Assembly: GCF_000149955.1 (NCBI RefSeq) | Contig: NC_030986.1 | Coordinates: forward strand, 762,787 to 826,786 | Length of the DNA stretch: 64,000 nucleotides | Source of the DNA: Fusarium oxysporum f. sp. lycopersici 4287 | Lineage: Eukaryota; Ascomycota; Sordariomycetes; Hypocreales; Nectriaceae | Direction of reading: 5' to 3' | Shown here: piece after piece, positions 20,834-31,631 of the stretch | Layout of the letters: the number at the start of each line of letters is the position of its first letter | How positions within the stretch are numbered: the stretch's first letter is position 1 | Position numbers and translations under genes: made by a program | Notes under the pieces: model-generated | Databases searched by the model: none | Seen by the model: the letters and a program-made list of their open reading frames with translations, nothing else | What the model was told of the DNA's origin: nothing

Positions 20834-23800
20834 ATGGCCATCTCAGTAAGGACCACCCTGTTATCATGCGCGCATAGGCTTTGCCCGTCCATGCGCACTT
20901 CGAGACTTATCATACTGACAATGAATTGCAGTGGAAGTCGTTTGACTTCTTCGACGTCGTCCAAATAAACATCGCCGACGACGAAACCCGACAGCTCTTC
21001 GAGGGCAACGAGATCTCGAGCGTTTGCGCAGGCTCCGATAGCCTTTTTCTTGGATCGTTCGATGGATATGTCAGCATAATAAACAAGTCATGGAAGATTG
21101 TCAAGCGCTTCCAGGCTTACGAGGCTGGGAGCATCACGCATATGCGCCAGGTCGAAGGAACAAGTCTTTTGTTGACAGTTGCGGTACGGCCTGTTGAAAC
21201 TTAGATAACGAATTGGCGAACTGACGGCGTTGGTAGGAGGATATGAGCAGTGAGCCTGTTCTTAAGGTGTGGGCGCTCGATAAGCTTGTTAAGAAGACCA
21301 ACACACCGACATGTCTGAGCACGGTCATGATCAACAATAACCGACGGCAATTTCCCGTGAGTCTTGGTGGGAGTCTGATACGACATTGGAAACTGACTGA
21401 TTGAAGATATCTGCGTTTGCGGCTACGGACGATCTTACACAAATCGCCGTAGGATTCACTAACGGCGCAGTTACCGTAATTCGAGGTGAATTGGTCCACG
21501 ATCTTGGTACGAAGCAACGAATTGTTTTCGAATCAGAAGAGCCTATCACCGGTGTTGAGCTCGCATGGGATGCGGTACAAAAGCTCACCACTTTGTTTGT
21601 TTCTACGACCTCACGAATACTGAAGCTCGGTTTATCCAAAAAGGGCCATGGATTACCGCCCAAGACCATCGAAGATGCCGGATGCGCAGTGGGCTGCATG
21701 ACGCGTGACCCAAATACAGACGGTGTCATTGTTGCGCGCGACGATGCTATCTACACATACACGTTAGACGGTCGAGGGCCACCCAAGGCGTATGAATCGC
21801 CAAAGAGCAAGATTGATGTTTACAATGAATATGTTGCGCTTGCGTGCCCGCCAGCAAGCAGCACTGCGAAAGATTCTGAGGCAATGAGGCGACGCTTTGG
21901 TAACACTACTACTAATTCTCTATTCAATGCGTCGTCTTTTGTGTTGCTGGATATGGATCTTCGAGTTATCGGTCATACAGAGACTTTGATGTCGCCTGTG
22001 GGACACTTTGTTGACATCTGGGGCGATTTCTTCACAGTTCTCCAAGATGGCAAGGTAAGTTCCGTCTGCCGATACGAGATCCCGTTTATTAACTTCGTCA
22101 GGTTTACCGGTATCATGAGAAAAGTTTGCAGCAACGACTAGAAATGCTGTATCAGAGGAACATGTTTCCTTTGGCTATCGAGCTGGCGCAAAAGTCTGGG
22201 ATGGATAATGAGCAGCAAAGCCTTATTTACCGTCGATTCGGCGATCACCTATACCAAAAAGCCGACTATGACGGCGCCATGGTTCAGTATATTCGAGCAA
22301 TTGATACGACTGAGCCATCACAGGTCATTCGCAAGGTGAGTAGCTCTCTGTATGAAGGAACAAGACTAATGTTTCTAGTACCTCGATACACAACGCATTC
22401 ATAACCTAATCCAATATCTGGAACAACTCCACGAACATCGAAAAGCGACTGCGGACCACACAACCCTTCTCCTCAACTGCTATGCAAAGCTCAAAGACAT
22501 CAACAAGCTTGAAAAGTTCATCAAGTCTCCTGGCGACCTCAAGTTTGATCTTGATACAGCAATTGCAATGTGTCGACAAGGCGGATACTACGAGCAGGCT
22601 GCATACCTTGCCAAGAAGCACGGCGAGACTGATCTTGTGGTGGATATCTTGATAGAGGACTCCAAGAACTATGTCGAAGCGCTCGACTATGTTTGGCGTC
22701 AGGATCCTGATATCGTAAGTTGTATCGCGTCCTGGATTGAACCATTGCTAACACGTTCAGGCATACCCTTGTCTACAGAAATACGCCCGAGTGCTCATTG
22801 AGAATTGTCCTCAAGATGCTACCAAGTTATTCGTGGACTACTATACAGGAAATTACCGACCTCGGCGCACTATAACGGTGCATAACGAGATTGATACGCC
22901 CACCAGCGGCGGCTTTGCAGCTGGAGCAGCCAGCGCTGTTCAGAACTTGTCCAATCTGCTGCCTCTACCTTATATGAATACATCTTCGGTCGCATCTCCA
23001 GGAACAGTCGGAAACACAAGGGCTGTGGTTAGCGACGGAAACATTATTGTGGATAACGACGATATACCTGCACCAAAGTATACCCCTCCTCCCCCAAGAA
23101 CCGCATTCTCATCGTTCATCGATCACCCCGACGAGTTTATCGTCTTCCTCGAAGCATGTCTCGAAGAAAAGGAGCTCAAGTCGAGCGATCGAACAGATCT
23201 TTACACTACCCTCTTTGAGATGTACTTGTACAAGGCAAGCGAAAAGAAAGGACAGGATCACAAGGAGGAATGGGAGGCCAAGGCGAAGAAGCTCATTCAG
23301 GGTGAGCACGTGCCAATGGAGAGCTCGGATGTTCTACTTCTCTCGCATCTTGCGGATTTCCAAGATGGAACTATCCTTGTCAAGGAACAGGCAGGACTCC
23401 GTTTTGACATTTTTAGATCTTACACATCGGCTAAGGACACACGAGGCGCCATGAAGGCACTCAGAAAGTACGGTCCCGAGGAACCGCAGTTGTATCCAGC
23501 TGCCCTGGCATATCTCACTTCTGACCAAAGGGTACTAGAGGAAGCCGGCCCTGATGAGTTGGCCAACGTGCTAAACAAGATCGACAAAGATGGACTCATG
23601 GCTCCCTTGCAGGTTATCCAAACACTTGTAGGTCAATCTTCAGGCGGCGGCGTAGCTACCATGGGCATGATCAAACCATACCTTCACGAGACAATCACAA
23701 GAGAGCGCAAAGAAATTGCTACCAACCGCAACCGCATCAACAATCTTCGTGGCGATACAGAAAAGCGCCGCGAAGAGCTTGCAGACCTAGGCTCCAAACC

Positions 23801-24104
23801 AGCTGTTTTCCAAGCAACCTGGTGCTCAGACTGCAGCCAGCGCCTTGACCTTCCAGCCGTCCACTTCCTCTGCAAACACAGCTTCCACCAACGCTGCGTT
23901 CGAAACGGCGGCAACGACGGTGATGCGGAATGTCCCAAATGCGCACCCGAAAACGACATGATCCGCAAGATGCGCGAGGGACAGAAGGAGCGGGCGGGCA
24001 AGCATGATCTTTTCAAGATGGACTTGGAGAACAGCGAGGATAGGTTTAGTACGCTTGCGGAGTGGTTCTCTGGAGGTGTTATGGATGGGCAGAGTGCTGA
24101 GTGA
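20834..24104 (+). CDS. vps11: Vacuolar sorting protein VPS11/PEP5 (HOPS/CORVET subunit)
   Basis: VPS11 is a core subunit of the HOPS and CORVET tethering complexes at endosomes and vacuoles. Seven exons: 20834-20845, 20932-21183, 21237-21356, 21407-22054, 22102-22335, 22379-22714, 22761-24104; total 981 aa, close to the family size. The first exon encodes only MAIS before WKSFDFFDV, a tiny exon easily missed. The N-terminal half is beta-propeller-like (LFLGSFDGYVSIIN, TQIAVGFTNGAVTVIRG). The middle is a clathrin-repeat alpha-solenoid (RRFGDHLYQKADYDGAMVQY, CRQGGYYEQAAYLAKKHGE). The C-terminus ends in a RING-H2-type zinc finger: CSDC, then CKHSFHQRC, then CPKC. The frame is intact throughout. 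Confidence 0.96.
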
Positions 24105-25226
24105 ATGTTATGAAATGAGGTGATGGCGAGATGCATGGAGTCTAAAGGAGTTTTGGGTTCTTATTTGGTCTTTGCCTTGTTTTTATGAGGCTTTGACAAT
24201 TATACAATCAAGATTTAGGTAGAATGGTCTTATTTGGTGAATATTGTTGTGGACGCTCGTACGTTTGCTGGTGAGTTGGTGACAAAGAGCTTTCAAGATG
24301 CGTCGCTGCCTACCTAAGAAGAGCTTGGACAACTTTAGGATAAACTTGAGCAATCTTATGATACGTTTAGAGGCCCTCCTGGTATGCCACATGACAAACT
24401 TGCTGGTGATCCTGTCTTTAGCGGTTTACCCCTTTTCCAATCTTTCTCTGTAGAAACACAAATATGCTCGGTGATATCAGAGTTCCTAACAATCTTGTGA
24501 TATAGTTGCTCATCACTTCGAGTTCTGGCCTTGTTTAGTGTCTCCGAACTGGGCCCTTTGCTTATCCTTTGCCGAAAGTTGTTGCTAGAATCATTCAACA
24601 TTATGCTTGGTGTTTGAAACAAGCTGACTTTACCCAACAAAAGCTCAGCATTTCTTTTTAGATTATCGAAATCACATGTTGGGTTTTATTTGGTGCTTCA
24701 GAAAAGCTAGTGGCTTTTGTGCTAAAAGCATTGCTTGGTGATTTGTTCCGTTTGCCAAGCAGTGGTCAAACTGACGCCTGTTCGCCATTGATATACAAAC
24801 TAGGCTGCAATTGCAATTAGAAAAGATTTTGTCCATGTGAATCCTCTCAAAGCCTGAGATTCTGGATATAAATACCACGGGTCTGTCTTCTTCTTCTTCT
24901 TCTTCTTCTTCTTCTTCGTCTTCTTCTTCTTCTTCCATTCTCATTAAACCACTTGATAATATAGTACTATCCAAGAATGGGACAGTTGTGAAAGCTCTTT
25001 ATCGCCAATGAGAAGTTCAACACCAATGGCCTTTTCCTCATCCTCTCTTGGACCCATCGGACACCTCGAACGGCTGGGATTTGGACAGGCATGCGTTTCC
25101 CATTGGGACTCTGTAATAAGCTTGCTCAGAACAGCCGGCGTAGCAAGGGCTGACAACAGTTAGTCTTCACAGAGATTTCACTTTAGAACCGGTCGCTTAC
25201 GTATTTGTATAGACAACCCCGACAAA
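24105..25226. other. Intergenic region with (CTT)n microsatellite
   Basis: No gene recognised. A TTC/CTT trinucleotide tract at about 24888-24936, interrupted once by a CGT unit, generates a Glu-rich open frame on the minus strand that I treat as an artefact. Minus-strand open frames at 24183-24392 and 24356-24640 have no recognisable features. Confidence 0.5.
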
Positions 25227-25640
25227 CTATCTAAAGCTCACCGCGAATCTCCACCAGATATAACAGAGGCAACCCAAGCCCACCCCGAAGAAGGCCTGCA
25301 AGACACAGGGCGCAGAAGATGCATTACCTGCAAAGAAGGTATAGATCTTATAAAGCTCTCGCCTAATATATGCCCAAAATTCAAGCATACAACTCCTGAC
25401 CAACACCCGCGTGCATGACCTGTACCCGCCGGCCAAGCTCCCACCACATACTGGCACTGACCGCAGTGGTATGATAGAGGAGAACAACGACCACGATAAC
25501 CCCGATCACCATATCAAGCACGGCAGCAAGGCCAATAGCGAGCATGGTGGCGATTCCAAGGCCGATACTGAACAAGATACTGAAGACAACAGCCCAACGG
25601 ATTGAAATATTGAGGACAATTCTTGGGGATCATTAGCCTA
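25227..25640 (-). pseudogene. Membrane-protein relic, frameshifted
   Basis: On the minus strand, a frame reading WAVVFSILFSIGLGIATMLA then VLDMVIGVIVVVVLLYH (two hydrophobic helices) stops near 25381. An overlapping frame continues a coding-like stretch (LEFWAYIRRELYKIYTFFAG, then GVGLGCLCYIWW) to 25227. The two look like parts of one multi-pass protein separated by a frameshift. The family is unknown. Confidence 0.35.
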
Positions 25641-27002
25641 GATTCTTGGGGACTGGTAGGGGTGTAGACGCTGTCGAGCATCACGTTCGGCAGCTCACAG
25701 TCTATATCTCTGCCAAGCCCACAGGGGAGTGATCCTCTCCTGTAGTTATATCTTCGGGGCTTCTTGCTTCGACGAGACCGTCCGGTACTGCCTTAAGACC
25801 AACACCAAGATCCGTTGCCCAACTCGCCCACTTACGTTCATCCACCCCACGACATGGCAGCATACCTACCCCCCTTCAGGTGGCAATCCAGCGAACTCAC
25901 ATGACGACCCACGCCGGGTGTCTACGACTACCTGCTGGGTCTGTATGATCCCTTCTATAACCCTTTCAAGGCAGAGAACTCCTTCCTAAGCGGGGTCACC
26001 TACAGCTTTTTCACTGCAAGTATACTCCAGCGAAACTCTCAGCTCAACTGACTCAGACTTATATATATTGCGGGGGTCAGTAGGCTATAAATGCTGAGCG
26101 ATATTTTATTCGTCCAGGTCAGCGCAAACCTGCGATAAGACATAAGGGTGTCCTCGTTCATCACTAGACATATGTGGATGCTATTTGTGATCAAGAGCTC
26201 AATGCCAACCGATATGAGTTGATCAAATTCAAATCATTCCTCTATCTAAGTCCCCTTCCCTTCTCCTTACTTGGCGACAATAGAGTGGCATACCTCAACG
26301 ACTCTCTTACTATTTCCACTGTCTTCGCCGAGGGCTATGCTTATGTAGAGCCTGGAGTGAGGCAGAACATCTCTGAGGATGACTATAGTTAGGGTTGGGA
26401 TTCGTGCCGACTCTATCTATAAACCTTCTCCGGTGTTATATGAACCATAGCAAATGATGCAATCCGCTCCGAGTAAAGTCACACACGATACGTCAAAACT
26501 CTCGATTTATAGCACGAGTGTGCGGCTCAACCTCGCCGGGGTCCTCACAGTACAGATCGCTGCCCTATCAACGAGGTAGGATCCGACAAGTCATCGACGT
26601 GGCCTGGCTGTCTCAGAACTACGCAAGCCAATTAAGGACCGGAAGGAAGAGTGGAAGCCTGAGAACATCAGGAACCCTTCTGCAGGTTCTATATTCAATT
26701 ATTTTCCGGTGGCGAAACAGAAGAAGCAGTAATCAGACGATGTTTCTAGCAAGTTGAAGGGGGATGATAGCAGTAATCAAAGACTAGAAGCGTATTGTCA
26801 CTGCGAAACTTTCCCCCGAGTACCTCCACCTTCACTTTTGCTTCCTCACCATATATATATAGACTGGCAAAGTAGAGAGGACATGGGACAACAGGGTTTC
26901 CACTGCAGCAGGCCCTAACTTTTGAGTCTCCTATTGACGCCGTTGATGAACCTCCTGCGTTCTCTCCAACTGAAGAGGTCCCCAAGTACGTCATGCGTGA
27001 AC
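25641..27002. other. Relic-rich accessory sequence
   Basis: Several coding-like scraps occur on the plus strand without continuous frames: VYDYLLGLYDPFYNPFKAEN near 25920-25980, and LGDNRVAYLNDSLTISTVF near 26270-26330 followed by YAYVEPGVRQNISEDDYS to 26392. They may be exons of one or two decayed genes. I cannot assign a family. Confidence 0.3.
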
Positions 27003-27003
27003 C

Positions 27004-27288
27004 ATGAGAATCTGCCCTCGATCCAACCCCTTCTGTCAGGGACCTCTGTCCATGATGCATTACAAATATTTTAGGAGACTGCCCAACCCCTTCGCCACTT
27101 CTTCCCTGGCTTCGATTTCCCTCCCTTTAGAGATCTTAGGAGAGATCGGAGGTCACCTACAGGTGCAGGACCTCGAGAACTGCTCACTCGCTTGCAGAAT
27201 TCTTAATAACAGCATGCGGACTCACCTGTTCAGAGCGATAGCATTTACCGGCCATAGAGAAGCAGTCACTAGATATTTGTTAGCCTAA
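27004..27288 (+). pseudogene. F-box protein fragment
   Basis: The open frame contains a clear F-box-like segment, LPLEILGEIGGHLQVQDLEN followed by CSLACRILNNSMRTHLFRAI (about residues 40-80), which in intact proteins binds Skp1 in SCF ubiquitin ligases. It ends at 27288, too short for the usual C-terminal substrate domain. Downstream plus-strand frames (27330-27629) have no recognisable continuation. I read it as a truncated gene; the intact F-box genes at 33.8-41.1 kb are only distantly similar. Confidence 0.5.
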
Positions 27289-27629
27289 CTGTCCCAGGAC
27301 TTGCCGAACACTCATTTTGCCGTGGAGAGGTGGACTTCGACACCTTGCAAAAACAGTACGGGACTGCACCTCAGGAGAGAAGCAGCACTATTCGCATTAT
27401 GGGCGGTCAGTCCCGAATTATTGGTAGGCTAGACCAGGTCCTACCACAAGAATTCAATTCCGAACAACTTTACAGTCAAAGGGGAAAATCGTCAAGTACT
27501 GCGGCAGTCCGCTCAACCGATGTGCTCAGGCCATTCTTATATAGATGGCAGGCTCATTCAAGGAAGTTTTATTCACTGGAGCTCATCAAGCATCTCAAGT
27601 GGAGGAGTCCCGATGGTAATCGAACCTAG

Positions 27630-28520
27630 ACTCCGTGGGATTTGTCCACGAGTCCTTTTTTCTCCGCCAAACTGAACTCGCAGATTCGACATTCATACCC
27701 AGCTTCTCCACGGGAGCAATTTCGGAAACCGCAATAATAGTCGACAAAGAGCACCATTCAAAGTCCCTCGCAAGACATCTGTCAAGGTTAGCGCATTGTA
27801 CATGATTTTGATACACTTCCTACGAAACTGGATATGGTTCCATCTCTGGCATGAATATCAATTCTTGCATTTCATGACGCCGTGCCCAGATCGCCAGCAT
27901 GATGATAAGTGAAATCCTGTGGAGTGCTCTTAAGACGAAGAAGGAAGCTGCCGCTGTTAGAGAATTCGAAGGAGTTACGGAAACATGGAGTCCACGGTAC
28001 ATTTGTTTATTTGTTTGAGAAAACTACAACTGTCTTGTGGATGATTAGGAGTAAATAAGACTCTTCTCCTAAAATTGTTATCGTTGATAGTGAGAGCGGT
28101 GTTGGCGATGCAAGCAACGAGCCAAATCTGAACAACTTGCTTTCTGGGGAATATGCGTTTCATGAGGTGATGGCTAATCTGAAACGCATTTCATCCTCTT
28201 CCAAGTCTGCGGTTGATCTTGGGAAACGAGCTACGTCTGACCAGCATTGGGCCACTCTATCAATGATGTTACCATCAATCTTGGGTCATCGTGGCCTCGG
28301 TCTGGACAAGATTGCGGCTGGTCGTGGTCAAACTTCCCAAAGCCTGCGGTCCTGGCATCCTCTTGAACTAGTTTTTCAGTCCATATATCAACGTGCGACG
28401 TCCATTCTAGTTAACTCAGACAGGCAAGATTAGAACGTGGAGAAGGACTATCAGCGATCTCGACGACTACTCATATATATAAAGTCCCCGACAACTTCCC
28501 ATCGGGCCATGCAGCGAGGT
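27630..28520. other. Accessory sequence, one coding-like scrap
   Basis: An open stretch at about 28080-28433 on the plus strand (SGEYAFHEVMANLKRISSSS, later GHRGLGLDKIAAGRGQTSQS) looks protein-like but has no recognised domain or clear start. Minus-strand frames here are not convincing. Confidence 0.3.
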
Positions 28521-28521
28521 C

Positions 28522-28798
28522 ATGGGAGACCAGCACCTCCCTCCGCCATTTACATATGGCTATCCCAGTCAGCCAGCTAATGTCGAGGAAATGAAGGCCC
28601 TTGTCGATCAGAATTCAGGCCGAGATGCACTGGACAACACCGGCCCTGTTTCACTGCAGAAGACGAGGAAGCCGCTTGGCCACCCACGCACGCAACTTGG
28701 ACAAGTTAAATCCCAGCCACGATCTCGTACAGATCCTGTTGCGCCTCCTTGAATGGGACCACAACAAGCGAATCACCGCTTCTGAGCTAGCATCGTAG
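28522..28798 (+). pseudogene. Protein-kinase-like C-lobe remnant
   Basis: The frame from 28601 ends in LVQILLRLLEWDHNKRITAS-E-LAS, which resembles the end of a Ser/Thr kinase C-lobe, where the last helix and its R-I-(T/S)-A motif lie. The upstream frame from 28522 (MGDQHLPPPFTYGYPSQPAN) is offset by one frame. No catalytic loop or DFG motif is found nearby, so this is at most a terminal fragment. Confidence 0.35.
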
Positions 28799-29192
28799 CT
28801 AAGGTGATTAGGATAGCTCTCCTGCCCTGGCAATAGTGGCGATAGTGCCTCGTCCGGCCAAGACAGGGACGATGAGGCTACAGATGGCCAGGGTTTGGGG
28901 TTGGTCTTAAGAGAGAGAGGCTTGGGAAGTCATGGTGTGCAATATGTCCGATGTGGAACCATTTCATTTTGAAGGCAACTTGAGTTTGCAAAACGGAAAC
29001 TTTATCGGATCAGCGATTTCTGGAATATCAACAAATATCTTCACTTCTAAAGGAACTTTAGTACAACCATGCTGTCTATGTAGTCCTCAATAATGAGCGA
29101 CACCCTCTTACTCACCCCGGTCAATCGCTGCCCCACGTCGCCGCACTGCTTGATCTCACAACTTACAACCTCCTCCCTCACATCACCACACA

Positions 29193-30065
29193 ATGAGCAC
29201 CAAAGACTCACCAAACCCCAAAATGCCTTTAATAGAAGCTCGATCACTCGTCGCATCATTCTCCCGAGCTCTCACATCCTTCCAATCATCTCAAGACTCA
29301 CTCCGCATCCTCTGCACTCTACCCCACACTTCCAATGTCCCCGCGCCGCGCCGACCAACCCGCCCGCTACAGAATCTTGTGATTCTAGACTCAAGCTTCA
29401 ATCCGCCAACGTTAGCGCACGCAAGCATGGCACGTTCTGCGTTGAGATTAGAAGGGGAGAAGAGGTTGATGTTGCTTCTTTCGGTGAACAATGCTGATAA
29501 GGCGCCGAAGCCGGCGAGTTTTCCTATCAGATTGAGTATGATGGAAGCGATGGGACGGGAGTTACTTGATGAGGGTGTAGAGATCGATGTTGCGGTTACG
29601 ACGATGCCTTTCTTTCACGATAAGGCGAAAGCGATAGCGGAGTCAGGGTTTTATGCTACACGAGATGGAGATCAACCAACGCAGACGTTCCTCGCGGGCT
29701 TTGACACGATAGTCCGCATTTTTAATCCAAAATACTACGGCGAAGGAATTCAAAGCGCACTGGGACCATTCTTCGAGAAGTGCAAGGTGAGAGTTACGAC
29801 AAGGCCGGATGAGACGTGGGGAGGAGTCGATGAGCAGAGAGCGTGGTTGACGAAGGAGAGGGTGAGGGATGTTGGAGGTGAAGAGGCTTGGGTTGAGAGG
29901 GTGGAGTTGGTTGAGGGAAGGGAAGGCGATGGCGATGTGAGCAGTTCGCAGGTGAGAGAAGTTGTGAAGAGTGGTGAGGGGAGTTTGGATGGGCTGGTTG
30001 GAGAGGAGGTTAGACGGTGGATCGAGAGGGAGGCTTTGTACAGAGATCGCGATGAGAGTTTGTAA
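29193..30065 (+). CDS. Nicotinamide-nucleotide adenylyltransferase, Pof1-like
   Basis: Belongs to the nucleotidyltransferase fold family that includes yeast Pof1; members join an adenylyl group to nicotinamide mononucleotide or act as related cytidylyltransferases. Single exon, 290 aa. The active-site signature is LDSSFNPPTLAHASMARSAL (about residues 64-83), the family variant of the HxGH motif, and the second signature is SSSQVREVV (about residues 248-256), equivalent to the ISSTxxR motif. The N-terminal 60 residues are Ser/Pro-rich. I chose the ATG at 29193 as the first in the frame; a start at MPLIE (29223) is possible. The codon usage changes sharply from C-ending in the first third to G-rich afterwards, but the frame is intact. 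Substrate assignment is by family only. Confidence 0.85.
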   Translation: MSTKDSPNPKMPLIEARSLVASFSRALTSFQSSQDSLRILCTLPHTSNVPAPRRPTRPLQNLVILDSSFNPPTLAHASMARSALRLEGEKRLMLLLSVNNADKAPKPASFPIRLSMMEAMGRELLDEGVEIDVAVTTMPFFHDKAKAIAESGFYATRDGDQPTQTFLAGFDTIVRIFNPKYYGEGIQSALGPFFEKCKVRVTTRPDETWGGVDEQRAWLTKERVRDVGGEEAWVERVELVEGREGDGDVSSSQVREVVKSGEGSLDGLVGEEVRRWIEREALYRDRDESL

Positions 30066-30819
30066 TGTTGTGTCCGATTAGCCGCTGACGTTCGGCGATC
30101 TCATAACTTAAATTCGAAGTTTTATAGATGCACCAGGAAGCTCATGAGCATTTGCTGGAAATCGTATGCTCACATTATATTGTTGTTTCCTGGCCTGAGC
30201 GCTTCTCTCGAGCACAGGCACTGCAGGGTAGAGAGGACAAGCCAGAAGTCATTTCAGCAACACCTTGCTTTGCGACTCAACACCAGTTTATGAAATCCTG
30301 TCTCAAGTAGATGTTTTTATTTCCGTGACTGTTCCAGGATAAAGCTGTACTCGGTTCAAAATTTAGTAGATCAAGGAGAGACACCGCAAGAGAAGGATGT
30401 TCGCCTGTGCATAAGCAGCGAACAAGACGACGCACTCAGCGTACAGCGACAATGAATGCGCCTGCGTGAGCAAGAACTAGATGGTAAAAATGTGAAGTGC
30501 ATGCATATCTCGAGGCAGATGCTACACATCTAGACAGCACTACATAAGACCAAGTCCGAAATCCGTTCCAACCCAAGTCTCAAAGGCATCACAGAGTCAA
30601 GCATGGCCTCCCATCTCGGCGCAATGATTCATGCAGTCGCATTCTGCTTCCGCATTTGATATCAATTTCGGCGCAAACCTCTGAAGTGATCCACTTCAAA
30701 AAAAAATCGAAGCTCTCCCATCGTGCAGAAAAAAATCACTGCATCCACTCTTTCCTTGCTGTGATTCGCTGCGCAGCTCAGAGTCGTCTGCAGTGGATCA
30801 CCGATCCACAATCCATCAA
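30066..30819. other. Intergenic region with a palindromic element
   Basis: No gene seen. It includes a perfect palindrome, TGAAGTG-ATC-CACTTCA, at 30682-30698 and a related CAGTGGATCACCGATCCAC segment near 30791-30809. These could be binding sites for the promoter immediately downstream. Confidence 0.45.
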
Positions 30820-30936
30820 CCAATCAGAATCTCCACATCTCTCAAAACTTTGCGGCTCAAAAAAAAAGAATTCTGCCAGCAACTTTTAGGCGGTGAAGCC
30901 CAGGTGATCCCGCGCCCCACAGCCTCTCTATAAAAG
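30820..30936 (+). promoter_or_regulatory. CCAAT and TATA promoter elements
   Basis: A CCAATCAG box at 30820-30827 and a canonical TATAAAAG at 30929-30936 are spaced about 100 bp apart and are followed by a pyrimidine tract at 30960-30984. Such a complete core promoter is uncommon in this window and implies a well-expressed plus-strand transcript. Confidence 0.5.
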
Positions 30937-30984
30937 CGCGCCTTCCCTCCAACCTTTTGGACTTTTTTTCTTCTTTTCTTCTTC

Positions 30985-31044
30985 ATGTCGACAATACTTC
31001 AGAGAATCATTTCTATAGTATTCGACCTTCTCTTGGTTCCCTAA
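30985..31044 (+). CDS. Putative 19-residue hydrophobic peptide ORF
   Basis: First ATG after the TATA box and pyrimidine tract; reads MSTILQRIISIVFDLLLVP then TAA. The peptide is mostly hydrophobic and could form one short helix. It may be a real small protein, a uORF of a longer transcript, or nothing. Longer open frames overlap downstream on both strands (a plus frame from 30957 to 31325 with no upstream ATG, and a minus frame 31381-31013 rich in Pro/Arg/Ser). Neither has a recognised domain. Confidence 0.25.
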   Translation: MSTILQRIISIVFDLLLVP

Positions 31045-31631
31045 AAGAGCCACAGATCCCACCCTGGTTGATGAGTGCATATCCTCGACACCCTAGAGTG
31101 AATACCTTTGGTCCTCTCGATCTGTCCGCAAGGATGGCGGTCGCCTGCTTTGCTGCGGGTGGCTGTATAGAGATGGTTGTATTTGATGATCTCGACCCTG
31201 ATTGCGGTCTTGCCTTCGGGCGCGCGGTCGGGGTGGGTGTTGATGGACGTCTGACAGGCGTGTTTTCTACTTCTCTTTTTCGTTGCTTGCTGGGGCTTGC
31301 CCTGGGAGTGAGGAAGAAGCTGTGATGTTTACGTGTGTTGCTGTGGTAACTGAAAGCATTTGCGCGATGGCTAGGGAACACTGCCCAACGCTGCCGTCAC
31401 GTTGCGTTGATGTGCACAAGTCTTGCTTGAGTGCATGTCTATTCCCAAATGTACTACCCGATTAAATATTCTCCCAAGAGACCTGTCCGAAATACGCCTT
31501 TGATCTCTGAGATACACAAACCCACGCACTCCGTGGTTGTCATGTACACACGACCTTCGCGCTCTATGTGCTCGCCCGTCCGCCCAATGTTCTCATCACT
31601 CGTCGCATTCATTCGTTGATACTTCGTCGTT

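Noticed and set aside
24672..24974. Minus-strand frame with a run of Glu residues
   Set aside because: The Glu run is the translation of a CTT/TTC microsatellite; the rest of the frame has no recognisable protein features.
31013..31381. 122-codon minus-strand frame rich in Pro/Arg/Ser
   Set aside because: No recognisable domain, and it lies antisense to a better-supported plus-strand promoter; kept only as a mention.
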